64,000 nucleotides of DNA from Ruminococcus sp. HUN007. GTDB lineage: Bacteria; Bacillota; Clostridia; Oscillospirales; Ruminococcaceae. The notes below the pieces were generated by a model. That model saw only the letters and a list, made by a program, of their open reading frames with translations. It was not told where the DNA came from and ran no database searches. A program made the translations under genes and the position numbers. This document shows positions 24,034 to 33,453 of this stretch, piece after piece; the stretch's first letter is position 1; the number at the start of each line of letters is the position of its first letter. The stretch spans positions 2,950,001 to 3,014,000 of the forward strand of contig NZ_JOOA01000002.1 in the NCBI RefSeq assembly GCF_000712055.1. The letters run 5' to 3'.

Positions 24034-24963
24034 ATGATTTTTCCACGTAAAATCGGAATTTCTATGCCGGATGTGATTAAAGATACTTTTGAAACAACAG
24101 AACATGAATATCTTGTGGGTTGTCGTTGTGATGATGCAGGAGGACCAATTTATAACCGTGAAGTAGATCAGAATGGAAATAAGCTGCCTCCGGTTGTTGT
24201 CAATCATTTTGATATTGTGGGATATATTGACCTTACAACCGGTACACAAGCCCGAAGCAATGGCTGGATGTCATTCACAACGGATTTTCCGGATTATAAT
24301 AATAAAACGCAGGAAGAACAGAGGATTCTTTATGAAAACTCAAAGAAGGATAGATGTCTTTTTCAGAAAAACAAAATCTATCGAATCAAAGCCTATCCGC
24401 CTGTTTCTTGTCCGGATCGTCCTTTTTTCAACAATGAAGCACATATGCAGGGAATGTATGTCACAGAAATTCTTTCAGATGATGAGCAGAATGAATATCT
24501 CCAGAATCTGCTCGATATCTGGTACAATCCAGTAACTATACATTCTGAAGAATTAGGAGATATGGTTCTGGATAAAGAATTGATGTGGTACTGCACAAAA
24601 AAAGACTGGCGCAGAAAACCGATTGATATCAGTTTGAAAATTCATGACGAAAATGAAGATGTGTCCGCAGGCCTTGCGATTCTTGAACAGTTCTGGAAAA
24701 AGAAATCTGCCTGGGATAAAAAGCTACGCTCTTTTGCTGCGAATCAGCTTCTTGAACTCGCAAATGATTGGCTAGATGACGATGATGCCGAGGAATGGAC
24801 GGAGGAATCATTCGCCAAAGCACTTGAAAATTCAGCACTTACAATGAATACAGATGGCAGGTTTGAAATGTGGTATAATGATGGAGACATTTTTCTCGGC
24901 CATTCAATTGTTGTATCCGGGAATGTTAAAGACGGCGCTAAGGGAGCTAAAATGGTAGGATAA
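24034..24963 (+). CDS. Hypothetical protein with DUF2262-like C-terminal half
   Basis: A 309-residue cytosolic protein. The N-terminal half (MIFPRKIGISMPDV, GCRCDDAGGPIYNRE) is not recognised. The C-terminal half (ELGDMVLDKELMWYCTKKD, KKSAWDKKLRSFAANQLLEL) resembles DUF2262. This is recalled from motif shape and unverified. Some relatives sit in polymorphic-toxin neighbourhoods, but no toxin gene is adjacent. The start is the ATG at 24034 behind AAAGGAG; a TTG at 24013 lies before that site. It interrupts the miaB-mutS block and is flanked by repeats and several hairpins, which suggests insertion. Confidence 0.65.
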   Translation: MIFPRKIGISMPDVIKDTFETTEHEYLVGCRCDDAGGPIYNREVDQNGNKLPPVVVNHFDIVGYIDLTTGTQARSNGWMSFTTDFPDYNNKTQEEQRILYENSKKDRCLFQKNKIYRIKAYPPVSCPDRPFFNNEAHMQGMYVTEILSDDEQNEYLQNLLDIWYNPVTIHSEELGDMVLDKELMWYCTKKDWRRKPIDISLKIHDENEDVSAGLAILEQFWKKKSAWDKKLRSFAANQLLELANDWLDDDDAEEWTEESFAKALENSALTMNTDGRFEMWYNDGDIFLGHSIVVSGNVKDGAKGAKMVG

Positions 24964-24988
24964 AAATGAAAGAAATCGAAAAAAACGC

Positions 24989-25029
24989 AAAACAGAATAT
25001 AAAAAAGCATTTTTTATGTTCTGTTTTTT
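24989..25029 (+). terminator. Terminator after the DUF2262-like gene
   Basis: AAAACAGAAtATAAAAAA and TTTTTTATgTTCTGTTTT form a long A/T-rich stem with a T-run. Confidence 0.75.
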
Positions 25030-25054
25030 CAATAGCACGCCGAAGGCGTTCCAT

Positions 25055-25086
25055 AGCTGTGAAGCAATCCGCTTCGCAGCTTTTTT
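25055..25086 (+). terminator. Second terminator-like hairpin before mutS
   Basis: AGCTGtGAAGC / GCTTCgCAGCT is followed by six T. A small ACGCC/GGCGT hairpin lies just before it. Confidence 0.65.
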
Positions 25087-25092
25087 ACAACC

Positions 25093-25122
25093 TTGACATT
25101 ATCAAAACCATGATGTTATAAT
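25093..25122 (+). promoter_or_regulatory. Promoter of the mutS operon
   Basis: TTGACA (25093-25098), an 18-nt spacer and TATAAT (25117-25122), with a second TATAAT overlapping downstream. The mutS ATG is ~50 bases further on. Confidence 0.75.
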
Positions 25123-25171
25123 TATAATGTTGTGCGGCTGAAGATAATGTACAGCAAGAAGGAGAACCCAT

Positions 25172-27793
25172 ATGCTTTATAAGGACATTGACAGAGAAAA
25201 AATATCTCCGATGATGAAACAGTACTGTGACATCAAGGACAAATACATGGAATACATACTGTTTTTCCGTCTCGGCGATTTTTATGAAATGTTTTTTGAC
25301 GATGCGATAACTGTTTCACGCGCGCTTGAACTTACACTTACAGGCCGTGACTGCGGACTTGATGAAAGAGCACCTATGTGCGGTGTTCCTTTTCACAGTT
25401 CAGACGTGTATACCAAAAAGCTTATAGAGCTCGGCTACAAGGTCGCAGTCTGCGAACAGATGGAAGACCCGAACGAGGCGAAGGGTATAGTTATCCGTGA
25501 TGTTGTCAAGATAATCACACCGGGTACCCTTATTGAAGGCAGTATGCTCGATGACTCCACGAACAATTACATCTGCTGTGCTTATTACAAAGACGGTGAA
25601 TGTGCAGTGTGCAGCGCCGATATATCGACCGGTGACGCATCCGTTTCTGCAGTTCTTTCCGGAAAGGAACTCGAAAACGACATTATAAACGATCTGTCAA
25701 GATACCGTCCTTCTGAAGTTATTTTCAACAGTGAATTTCTTAAACTCGAAACAGTCTGCGATTTTATAAAGTCAAGACTTGAATGCTCATATACTGTACG
25801 TGAGGACATCTGCTTTGATACAAGGGAAAAGCAGGAGATAGTATCAAAGCAGTTTTCAGTTTCATCCTACGCTGATCTTTTCCTTCCGGAAGATGACATC
25901 CGTACATGTGCAGTCTGCGGACTTTTCGATTATTTCTACGAAACACAGCGTTCGCTTACCGGACGCTTTACCGAAATAAAACTTGCAGATGACAATGCTT
26001 TCATGAGCCTTGATCTTTCCGCAAGACGAAACCTCGAACTCTGTGAGACCTTAAGAAACAAGGAAAAGAAGGGTTCGCTCCTCTGGGTAATGGATGATAC
26101 CAAAACTTCGATGGGTAAAAGACTTCTCCGTTCATACATCGAACAGCCGCTTTTAAGTCCTGCACGTATAATTGACAGGCTCAATGCGGTCGATGCACTG
26201 GTAAATGACTCGGTGGCACTTCTTGAACTTCGTGACAGACTTGACCGTGTTTACGATATTGAACGTCTTATGACCCGCGTTATGTACAAGACTGCAACAC
26301 CGCGAGATCTTAAGGCTCTTTCCATGACATCACTTGAACTTCCGGGTATCAAGGAACAGCTCAGGGGACTTGCATCCTCAAAACTCCTTTCCGCACTTGA
26401 AAAGGATATTTTCACCCTCGACGAAATTGCAAATCTCATTGAAAATGCCATTGTTGACGAACCGCCTGTTACAGTCAAGGACGGCGGAGTTATCCGTGAC
26501 GGATTCAACGAAAAACTCGATGAGCTCCGCAATATAATCTCAGGCGGAACTGACATGATCGACAAGATCGTGGAACGCGAAAGGGAGAGAACGGGCATTA
26601 AGGGCCTCAAGACCGGATACAACAGAGTTTTCGGTTATTTCCTTGAAGTTACCCGTTCCTACTACGACCTTGTTCCGGCCGATTACATAAGAAAGCAGAC
26701 ACTTACAAACTGCGAGCGTTTCATCACCGAGGAACTCAAACAGGCCGAGAACACCATTATCGGAGCCAAGGACAAGGTGCTCGCGCTTGAAAATGACATA
26801 TTCAATGAAGTAAGGGATTACGTTGCTTCGAAGCTTGAAGAGGTGCAGAAGACTGCATCAGCTCTTGCCGTGGTGGACGTAATGTGTTCATTTGCCTCGG
26901 TTGCAATAGCAAACCGTTACACCAAGCCGGACATTGCAGCGGACGGTGTTATCGAAATAACCGACGGCCGCCATCCTGTAGTTGAACTCATGCTCGGCGA
27001 TGAAGTCTTCGTTCCTAATGATACCTTCATCGATACGAAGGCAAACAGGATGTCCGTTATTACCGGGCCTAACATGTCAGGTAAATCCACATACATGCGT
27101 CAGGTGGCACTCATCACTCTTATGGCTCAGATGGGTTCCTTTGTTCCGGCTAAGTCGGCCCGCATTTCAGTAGTTGACAAGATATTCACGCGAATAGGCG
27201 CTTCCGATGATCTTACTGCCGGTCAGAGTACCTTCATGGTCGAGATGAGCGAAGTTGCCGACATACTTAAACATGCCACGAAGCAGAGTCTCGTTATACT
27301 CGATGAAGTCGGACGCGGAACTTCGACTTTCGACGGCATCAGTATTGCCAGAGCGGTCGCTGAAAATATCTGTAACAGCAGAAGTCTCGGATGCAAGACG
27401 CTGTTTGCGACACACTATCATGAACTTATCTGCCTTGAGAATGAACTCGAGGGTGTTAAGAACTACAGCATTGCTGTAAAGAAGCACGGCGAGAACATAC
27501 GCTTCTTACGTAAAATAGTTCCGGGCGGCGTTGACGACAGCTACGGTATTGAAGTAGCACGTCTTGCCGGTGTTCCGCAGAAGGTCATCACCCGTGCAAG
27601 AGAACTTCTTAAAGTCCTTGAACAGAATTCAGACAAGGTAAGACCGGATTTCGAAGCAAATAATGAGCAGATGAGTTTTGCCGCAATGACAAACGAAAGC
27701 GCTCTGGACAAATTAAGAAAAACCAACATTTCCGAGCTTTCGGACGCTGAGTGCCGTGAGCTTCTGGAAGATATGTACGCAATGATAAAGTAA
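25172..27793 (+). CDS. mutS: DNA mismatch repair ATPase MutS
   Basis: An 873-residue full-length MutS that recognises mismatches. The N-terminal mismatch-binding domain has the Phe-x-Glu motif in LGDFYEMFFDDA. The ATPase domain carries Walker A GPNMSGKSTYMRQ, Walker B LVILDEVGRGTSTFDG and the later FATHYHEL. The C-terminal helix-turn-helix region includes YGIEVARLAGVP. AAGGAG precedes the ATG. mutL follows after 13 bases in the same operon. Confidence 0.97.
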   Translation: MLYKDIDREKISPMMKQYCDIKDKYMEYILFFRLGDFYEMFFDDAITVSRALELTLTGRDCGLDERAPMCGVPFHSSDVYTKKLIELGYKVAVCEQMEDPNEAKGIVIRDVVKIITPGTLIEGSMLDDSTNNYICCAYYKDGECAVCSADISTGDASVSAVLSGKELENDIINDLSRYRPSEVIFNSEFLKLETVCDFIKSRLECSYTVREDICFDTREKQEIVSKQFSVSSYADLFLPEDDIRTCAVCGLFDYFYETQRSLTGRFTEIKLADDNAFMSLDLSARRNLELCETLRNKEKKGSLLWVMDDTKTSMGKRLLRSYIEQPLLSPARIIDRLNAVDALVNDSVALLELRDRLDRVYDIERLMTRVMYKTATPRDLKALSMTSLELPGIKEQLRGLASSKLLSALEKDIFTLDEIANLIENAIVDEPPVTVKDGGVIRDGFNEKLDELRNIISGGTDMIDKIVERERERTGIKGLKTGYNRVFGYFLEVTRSYYDLVPADYIRKQTLTNCERFITEELKQAENTIIGAKDKVLALENDIFNEVRDYVASKLEEVQKTASALAVVDVMCSFASVAIANRYTKPDIAADGVIEITDGRHPVVELMLGDEVFVPNDTFIDTKANRMSVITGPNMSGKSTYMRQVALITLMAQMGSFVPAKSARISVVDKIFTRIGASDDLTAGQSTFMVEMSEVADILKHATKQSLVILDEVGRGTSTFDGISIARAVAENICNSRSLGCKTLFATHYHELICLENELEGVKNYSIAVKKHGENIRFLRKIVPGGVDDSYGIEVARLAGVPQKVITRARELLKVLEQNSDKVRPDFEANNEQMSFAAMTNESALDKLRKTNISELSDAECRELLEDMYAMIK

Positions 27794-27806
27794 CAGGAGG
27801 GAAGCC

Positions 27807-30038
27807 ATGCCGTCAATAAATGTACTTAGCCGTGAGATATCAGAGCTCATAGCAGCAGGTGAGGTCATCGAAAGACCGTCATCAGTTATCAAGGAACTTA
27901 TCGAAAACTCGATAGATGCCGGCTCGAAGCATATTACCGTCGAGATAAAGCACGGAGGGACCACATTTATCCGTATAGCCGATGACGGATGCGGCATAGC
28001 TTACGAGGATGTTCCGAAAGCATTTTTAAGACACGCTACCAGCAAGATAAAAGATGCAGACGATCTTAACAAAATCCTCACTCTCGGATTCCGCGGTGAG
28101 GCACTTGCTTCCGTGTGTGCCGTTTCAAGGACGGATATCATGACAAAACAGGCAGCCGACGAGCTCGGTACCCACTACACCATTGAGGGTTCTGAGGAAA
28201 AACTTTACGAACAGACCGGCTGCCCGGACGGAACTACAATTATAATCCGCGACCTTTTCTACAACGTTCCTGCCAGACAGAAGTTTATGAAAAAGGATGC
28301 TGTCGAAGGCAATATGGTAGCCGGAATAGTGAACAAGATAGCAATGTCACATCCGGAGATCGCCTTCAAGTTCATCCGTGACAACAAGCTTGAATTCAGC
28401 ACTGCCGGTGACGGAAAAATGTATTCGGCTATGTTTGCGGTTTACGGCAGGACTTTTGCCGGAGACATGATACCTGTTGACTACGAACAGGACGGTATTC
28501 ACGTAACCGGATTTACAGTAAAGCCGCTTTATTCAAAGGCAAACAGAAGCTTTCAGAATTTCTTTGTTAATGACCGTTACGTTAAATCATCTGTTTGTGC
28601 CTCGGCGGTGGAGGAGGCGTACAAGGGAACTATAATGACAGGAAAATTTCCTGCCTGCGTTCTTAAAATGGAAATCGCTCCGGATACTATCGACGTAAAC
28701 GTTCATCCGGCAAAACTTGAAATACGTTTTTCCGATGAGCGGCCGGTATACGACTGTCTCTTCTTCGCGATAAAATCAGCCCTTATGAAAGCCGGCCTTG
28801 TCTATGACTTCCAGCTTAAAGCTCCGTCAAAGCCATCCGGCAGTTCCGAAGAATATGTACAGCAGAAACTTCCTGAAATTCCGGCACCTGAAAAGCCGGC
28901 ACCGGAATTACCTTCTGCAGAAGGAATTTCCGCTTCAGCTGTAAAATCAGTTTCTGCAGTCAGACCGGTATCTTTAAATGATCCGTTCCCTGCTTCGGAG
29001 AACGCAGAAGCTTCCGGAATGGCAGCTGCACAGAATGGCGGTACTGCAGGTCCCGGAAATCATACCGGCAGAAGTGTTGCACTTAATTCTTCTTCTGCGG
29101 CTCCGTCATTTACCTATGTTGAACCTTCTCCGTCGGAAGTTTATGAGAATGTGAATTCAGATCAGTCTGAAGAAAGGCCGGACGATACGGAAAACGGACA
29201 GCATTCACAGAGTTCCGGCTGTGAAGCAAATGCTGCAGAGCCGGAATTTACCGGAGCAGAGAACGTACCGGCACCGGAAGATGCTGCCCCGGATGCAGGA
29301 TCATACACAGATCCTGTGCAGGAACCGGCTGCAGAAACATGCAAATCTGCTGTGCCGGAACCGGATACATCTGAGGATGATGCTCTTTCTGATAAATATC
29401 AGTTTATTACAGGTAACGCCCTTAAAAAGAAAGAAAATACCGAACCGGAAATTAAAGAACCTGAAAGGCCGGCGGTACGTCTTGTAGGTGAAGTTTTCGG
29501 CGGATTTGTTATCTCGGAAATAGAAGACAAAATGGTAGTCATCGACAAGCATGCGGCCCACGAACGTATACTCTATGAAAAGCTGAAAGCTGAAAACAAG
29601 GTGAATCCAAGCCAGCTTGTACTCTGCCCGACCGGACTTCTTCTTTCTCTTGATGAAGTTGAAGCCCTTAAGGAAAACAACGGGATCATAGAAAACATGG
29701 GATTCAGCCTCGATTATTCAAACAGCCCGTATGTTTCAGTAAAGGCGATGCCGGTGATCCTTGCTGAGCTGAACATGGATGAAGTCATACCGGAACTTGC
29801 TGAAAACTTCAGAAACAACAGACGCGATCCGCGCCCTGAAGCTATAGATGACATCTACCATACAATGGCATGCAAGGCTGCTATAAAGATGAACGACAAA
29901 AACAGCGATATGGAACTTAAGAAACTGGTGGAGGACGTTTATTTTGATGAAAGAATACGTCACTGCCCTCACGGAAGACCTGTAATGTTCATAATTTCAA
30001 AATATGATTTTGAAAAGCAGTTCCGCAGAATAGTATGA
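27807..30038 (+). CDS. mutL: DNA mismatch repair protein MutL with long linker
   Basis: A 743-residue MutL. The GHKL ATPase (1-~330) has ELIENSIDAGS, ADDGCGI and GFRGEALASV. The linker (~345-540) is unusually long and rich in Pro, Ala, Glu and Ser. The C-terminal domain (~550-743) keeps endonuclease motifs: VIDKHAAHERILYEKL (Lys in place of the common Gln), ACKAAIKMND and HCPHGRP. So it is probably a nicking MutL as in other bacteria without MutH. CAGGAGGG precedes the ATG. Its stop lies 33 bases before miaA. Confidence 0.96.
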   Translation: MPSINVLSREISELIAAGEVIERPSSVIKELIENSIDAGSKHITVEIKHGGTTFIRIADDGCGIAYEDVPKAFLRHATSKIKDADDLNKILTLGFRGEALASVCAVSRTDIMTKQAADELGTHYTIEGSEEKLYEQTGCPDGTTIIIRDLFYNVPARQKFMKKDAVEGNMVAGIVNKIAMSHPEIAFKFIRDNKLEFSTAGDGKMYSAMFAVYGRTFAGDMIPVDYEQDGIHVTGFTVKPLYSKANRSFQNFFVNDRYVKSSVCASAVEEAYKGTIMTGKFPACVLKMEIAPDTIDVNVHPAKLEIRFSDERPVYDCLFFAIKSALMKAGLVYDFQLKAPSKPSGSSEEYVQQKLPEIPAPEKPAPELPSAEGISASAVKSVSAVRPVSLNDPFPASENAEASGMAAAQNGGTAGPGNHTGRSVALNSSSAAPSFTYVEPSPSEVYENVNSDQSEERPDDTENGQHSQSSGCEANAAEPEFTGAENVPAPEDAAPDAGSYTDPVQEPAAETCKSAVPEPDTSEDDALSDKYQFITGNALKKKENTEPEIKEPERPAVRLVGEVFGGFVISEIEDKMVVIDKHAAHERILYEKLKAENKVNPSQLVLCPTGLLLSLDEVEALKENNGIIENMGFSLDYSNSPYVSVKAMPVILAELNMDEVIPELAENFRNNRRDPRPEAIDDIYHTMACKAAIKMNDKNSDMELKKLVEDVYFDERIRHCPHGRPVMFIISKYDFEKQFRRIV

Positions 30039-30071
30039 AACCCGTGAAATCACGATAACGGAGGAAGATAA

Positions 30072-31013
30072 TTGAAACCACGAATACTTGTTATCGCCGG
30101 TCCTACCGCATCCGGAAAGACGGCACTCGGTGTGGAAATGGCACTGAGACTGAACGGTGAGGTCATCTCGGCGGATTCCATGCAGATCTACAGGGGCATG
30201 GATGTTGCTACTGCCAAGCCGACCGCGGAGGAAATGAAGGGAGTGCCTCATCATCTTATCGGATTTCTCGACAGGACTGAAAATTTTTCTGTTGCAGACT
30301 ATGTTCTTCTTGCCACGGAAAAAGCGGAGGATATTATTTCAAGAGGAAAGCTGCCGATAGTAGTCGGAGGGACGGGACTTTATATTTCTTCCTTTGTGAA
30401 CAACATTCAGTTTCCTGAAATAAAGGGCGATGACGAAGTGAGAAAACGTCTTACGGAAGAAGCTGAGCAATACGGAAACGCTTATCTGCTTGAAAAACTC
30501 AGAGCATGTGATCCGGAGACTGCAGCCGAACTTCATGAAAATGATCTTGGCAGAGTAAGAAGAGCTCTTGAAGTTTTCGAAGCCACAGGCCGGAAGATGA
30601 GCGATATAAAACGTGAGAGCACCCTTGTGGAATCACCGTTTGAATTTCTTGCCGCGGCGATCACATATGATGACAGACAGGTACTTTACGACCGCATCAA
30701 CCGACGGGTCGATGTAATGAAGGAAAACGGCCTTGTGGATGAGGCTTACGAAATATTTAAGGAAGCCGGAACGGGACGCACTGCTCATCAGGCCATCGGA
30801 TGCAAGGAACTTGCACCTTATTTTGAAAACAGAGCCACGCTTGAGGAATGTCTTGAAAAGGTGAAGCAGGAAACCAGAAGATACGCCAAAAAACAGCTTA
30901 CCTGGTTTAAAAAAGAGCCGTATATAAACTGGATGGAAGGCGATAAAGACTCTGACATAAATTTTTTTATAAAAAAATGTGAGAATATTATAGCCAAGAA
31001 GTATTTTTTGTGA
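30072..31013 (+). CDS. miaA: tRNA dimethylallyltransferase
   Basis: A 313-residue enzyme that adds dimethylallyl to A37 of tRNAs reading U-first codons, making the substrate for MiaB. The P-loop is IAGPTASGKTALG. DSMQIYRGMDVATAKPT and GGTGLYISSF are diagnostic. The start is TTG at 30072 with ACGGAGGA at good distance; the residues before the P-loop then have the usual length. It sits between mutL and hfq, as in many Firmicutes. Confidence 0.95.
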   Translation: MKPRILVIAGPTASGKTALGVEMALRLNGEVISADSMQIYRGMDVATAKPTAEEMKGVPHHLIGFLDRTENFSVADYVLLATEKAEDIISRGKLPIVVGGTGLYISSFVNNIQFPEIKGDDEVRKRLTEEAEQYGNAYLLEKLRACDPETAAELHENDLGRVRRALEVFEATGRKMSDIKRESTLVESPFEFLAAAITYDDRQVLYDRINRRVDVMKENGLVDEAYEIFKEAGTGRTAHQAIGCKELAPYFENRATLEECLEKVKQETRRYAKKQLTWFKKEPYINWMEGDKDSDINFFIKKCENIIAKKYFL

Positions 31014-31149
31014 TATAATAAGAACTATGTAGGCAAAAACAAAAAACAGAAAGAATACAAAAACCTATTTTTAAGCCGCATTTAGTGCAGAGTCTGCGGC
31101 GCATGTTTATTTGTTTTAATTTATTTGATCTGCAGAAAAGGAGTTTAAT

Positions 31150-31395
31150 ATGAACAAACAGTTGAATTTGCAGGATGTATTTCTTAATCAGGCAAGAAAA
31201 GAAAAAATCTCAATTACCATCTACCTTACAAACGGTTTCCAGTTCAAGGGTATGGTAAAGGGCTTTGACAGCTACATTGTTATTCTTGATCAGGAAGGAA
31301 AGCAGAGCATGGTTTACAAGCATGCAATTTCCACAATAATCCCTTCAAGACATATTTCAATTCTTGACAATTCATCTGCTGAAAAGGCTGAATAA
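31150..31395 (+). CDS. hfq: RNA chaperone Hfq
   Basis: An 81-residue Sm-like protein that forms hexamers and binds sRNA and mRNA. The Sm1 region ([35 protein letters not shown]) and the Sm2 YKHAISTI motif are intact. The leader has a TATAAT at ~31014 and a GCCGCA/TGCGGC hairpin (~31075-31103) without a T-run. AAAGGAG precedes the ATG. Its stop overlaps the next start by one base (TAATG). Confidence 0.96.
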   Translation: MNKQLNLQDVFLNQARKEKISITIYLTNGFQFKGMVKGFDSYIVILDQEGKQSMVYKHAISTIIPSRHISILDNSSAEKAE

Positions 31396-32660
31396 TGAAT
31401 ACACGTACAGCTAAGCTTCTGCTTGCTATCCTTATACTGTTCCTGATGCTTACTGTCATAAACGTTGTGGTTCATATTTTTAAAAATGATTATGTTACTG
31501 AAACGGCAGTAGCTGTATCGGCGTCGAACGCAGTTTCATTCAAGGGAGTCTACATCCGTGATGAACAGACGATACGGTACGACAGAAACGGTGTTATCAG
31601 CTATGCGGTAGATGACGGCGGACGCCTGAGTGCAGGTGAGATTGCTGCATATGTTTACAATGATGAAAAACAGATCCGCATAAATGAAAGAATAGCGGCG
31701 ATCGACGCTGAGATAGCTGTTCTCAACAAGATACAGAACCCTGGTACACAGGAAGTTGACCAGCCGGCGTATCTTGCGGGTCTTATTGAAAATGCGTACA
31801 AGAACATAATCTCATACAAGGAAGCAGGAGATCTTGAAAAACTCAGGAGTGAGAAGGAAGAACTCGTTATATACCTCAGTACGATGCAGTACGTTACACA
31901 GGAGGTAATGAATTTTTCCGACAAGATCGCAAGTCTGAATACGGAAAGACATAATCTTGAAAGTCAGCAGGTAGATCCGATCGACACTATTCCTGTTCCG
32001 AATTCTTCGTATTTTGTCAGCTACACTGACGGATATGAAGAAATACTCAATTTTAACAAAGCAGATACACTTACTGCAGCTGAGATAAAAAGTGTCACAG
32101 ACCTTAATACTGAAAAAATAAAACCTGACAGTATAGGAAAGATCATCAACGGCTATACATGGAAAATAGCCGGTATAATTGAAGATCCCCGCGACTATTT
32201 CAGGGAAGGGAAAAACATAAAGCTGTATTTTCCTTCAAGCGGAAATACCATTGATGCAGTTATCGAAAAGATCCGTCCGGCAGAAACTGACAATGCGAAC
32301 GAAAAAATAGTGCTGATCGACTGTACAGACATGTCATATGATTTTGTTCAGCACCGCGTCGAGACCATTGAGATACAGGATGAGGAATATAAGGGAATAC
32401 GTATCCCGCGTGAAGCTATCTTTGTAAAGGAAATGGAAATTGAAAAATTCAATTCGGAAACCCAGACAACGGAAACTGTCGAAACAGGTGTCCGCGGCGT
32501 TTACATAAAGCAGGGCGAAAATGTTATTTTCAAATGGGTGGACGAGATCTTCCAGGATGAAGACTATATCGTTTCAAGAATGAGACCGGAGAGCAATTAC
32601 GTTCAGCTTTATGATGATACTATTGTTTCAGGCCTTTCAGTAGGAGGTATGGTTGAATGA
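31395..32660 (+). CDS. HlyD-like membrane-anchored protein in the division cluster
   Basis: A 421-residue protein with a single N-terminal membrane helix (~8-28, AKLLLAILILFLMLTVINVVV). An extracellular part follows, with a lipoyl/barrel-like start (GVYIRDEQTIRYDRNGVISY), a helical hairpin (~95-190) and a beta-rich C terminus (GVYIKQGENVIFKWVDEIF). The layout resembles HlyD-type adaptor proteins. No transporter gene is nearby. It lies between hfq and yggS-sepF-divIVA, overlapping hfq and yggS by 1 and 4 bases, so it is translated with them. A role in envelope or division processes is inferred from context only. Confidence 0.7.
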   Translation: MNTRTAKLLLAILILFLMLTVINVVVHIFKNDYVTETAVAVSASNAVSFKGVYIRDEQTIRYDRNGVISYAVDDGGRLSAGEIAAYVYNDEKQIRINERIAAIDAEIAVLNKIQNPGTQEVDQPAYLAGLIENAYKNIISYKEAGDLEKLRSEKEELVIYLSTMQYVTQEVMNFSDKIASLNTERHNLESQQVDPIDTIPVPNSSYFVSYTDGYEEILNFNKADTLTAAEIKSVTDLNTEKIKPDSIGKIINGYTWKIAGIIEDPRDYFREGKNIKLYFPSSGNTIDAVIEKIRPAETDNANEKIVLIDCTDMSYDFVQHRVETIEIQDEEYKGIRIPREAIFVKEMEIEKFNSETQTTETVETGVRGVYIKQGENVIFKWVDEIFQDEDYIVSRMRPESNYVQLYDDTIVSGLSVGGMVE

Positions 32661-33353
32661 AAACACAGTTTGACTATGTCGATGATAATTACAGACGTAT
32701 AATCCACAATGTTAATGAGGCGAAGGAACGTTTCGGGCGTTCCGGAGATGATATTCAGATCATGGCAGTCACAAAGACTGTAGATGCCGGTATCGTAAAT
32801 CATGCGGTGTCATCCTGCGGAATAAAGCTTTTGGGTGAAAACAGAGTGCAGGAATATCTTTCGAAAAAAGATGAATATCTTCCTGCTTCAGTGCATTTCA
32901 TCGGCGGACTTCAGACCAACAAGGTCAAGTATATCATTGATTCCGTCGACATGATCCAGTCAGTGGACAGCCTTAAGCTGGCAGCCGAAATAGACAGGCA
33001 CGCCGGAAGGGTAGGAAGAGTAATGGACGTTCTTGCCGAAGTAAATATCGGCGGTGAACTTTCAAAGGGCGGAGTAAGTCCTGAGGAACTTCCTGATCTT
33101 CTGAAAAGCATGGCAGAACTGCCGAATATAAAGGTAAAAGGTCTTATGACCATACCGCCTCCGCAGGATCCGGAAAAAATTTCTGGGAAGAATGCAGGAA
33201 TTATATATTGACATTTCAGAGAAAAGAATAGATAATATTAATATGAGTTTTTTGTCGATGGGCATGTCCGGTGACTACGAACTGGCTGTAAAATACGGTT
33301 CAAATATCCTCAGGATAGGAACTGCTCTCTTCGGCGCAAGAATTTACAGATAG
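32657..33353 (+). pseudogene. YggS-family PLP-binding protein, frameshifted
   Basis: The first frame gives 184 residues: AVTKTVDAGIVNHA with the PLP lysine, GENRVQEYLSK, HFIGGLQTNKVKYI and [15 protein letters not shown], then a stop at 33211. The missing C terminus continues in another frame as [20 protein letters not shown], with a [12 protein letters not shown] segment and a normal end ([11 protein letters not shown], stop at 33353). The shift maps to the A6 tract at 33174-33179: one A fewer restores a complete protein. It may be a true mutation, a sequencing error or slippage. YggS proteins bind PLP for cofactor homeostasis. The neighbour of sepF is as expected. Confidence 0.88.
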
Positions 33354-33453
33354 CATTATATTTATATAGACTGCTCTTTATCATTTTTCGCACGCGGTGA
33401 TAGAGAAGGCACTTAATTCTTAACTATTGAGGTGCGAGGAAAGGATATAAAAA

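Noticed and set aside
33174..33211. Programmed frameshift in yggS
   Set aside because: The A6 tract could slip, but there is no stimulatory structure or ribosome-site-like element nearby and YggS is normally one frame; a simple indel is more likely.
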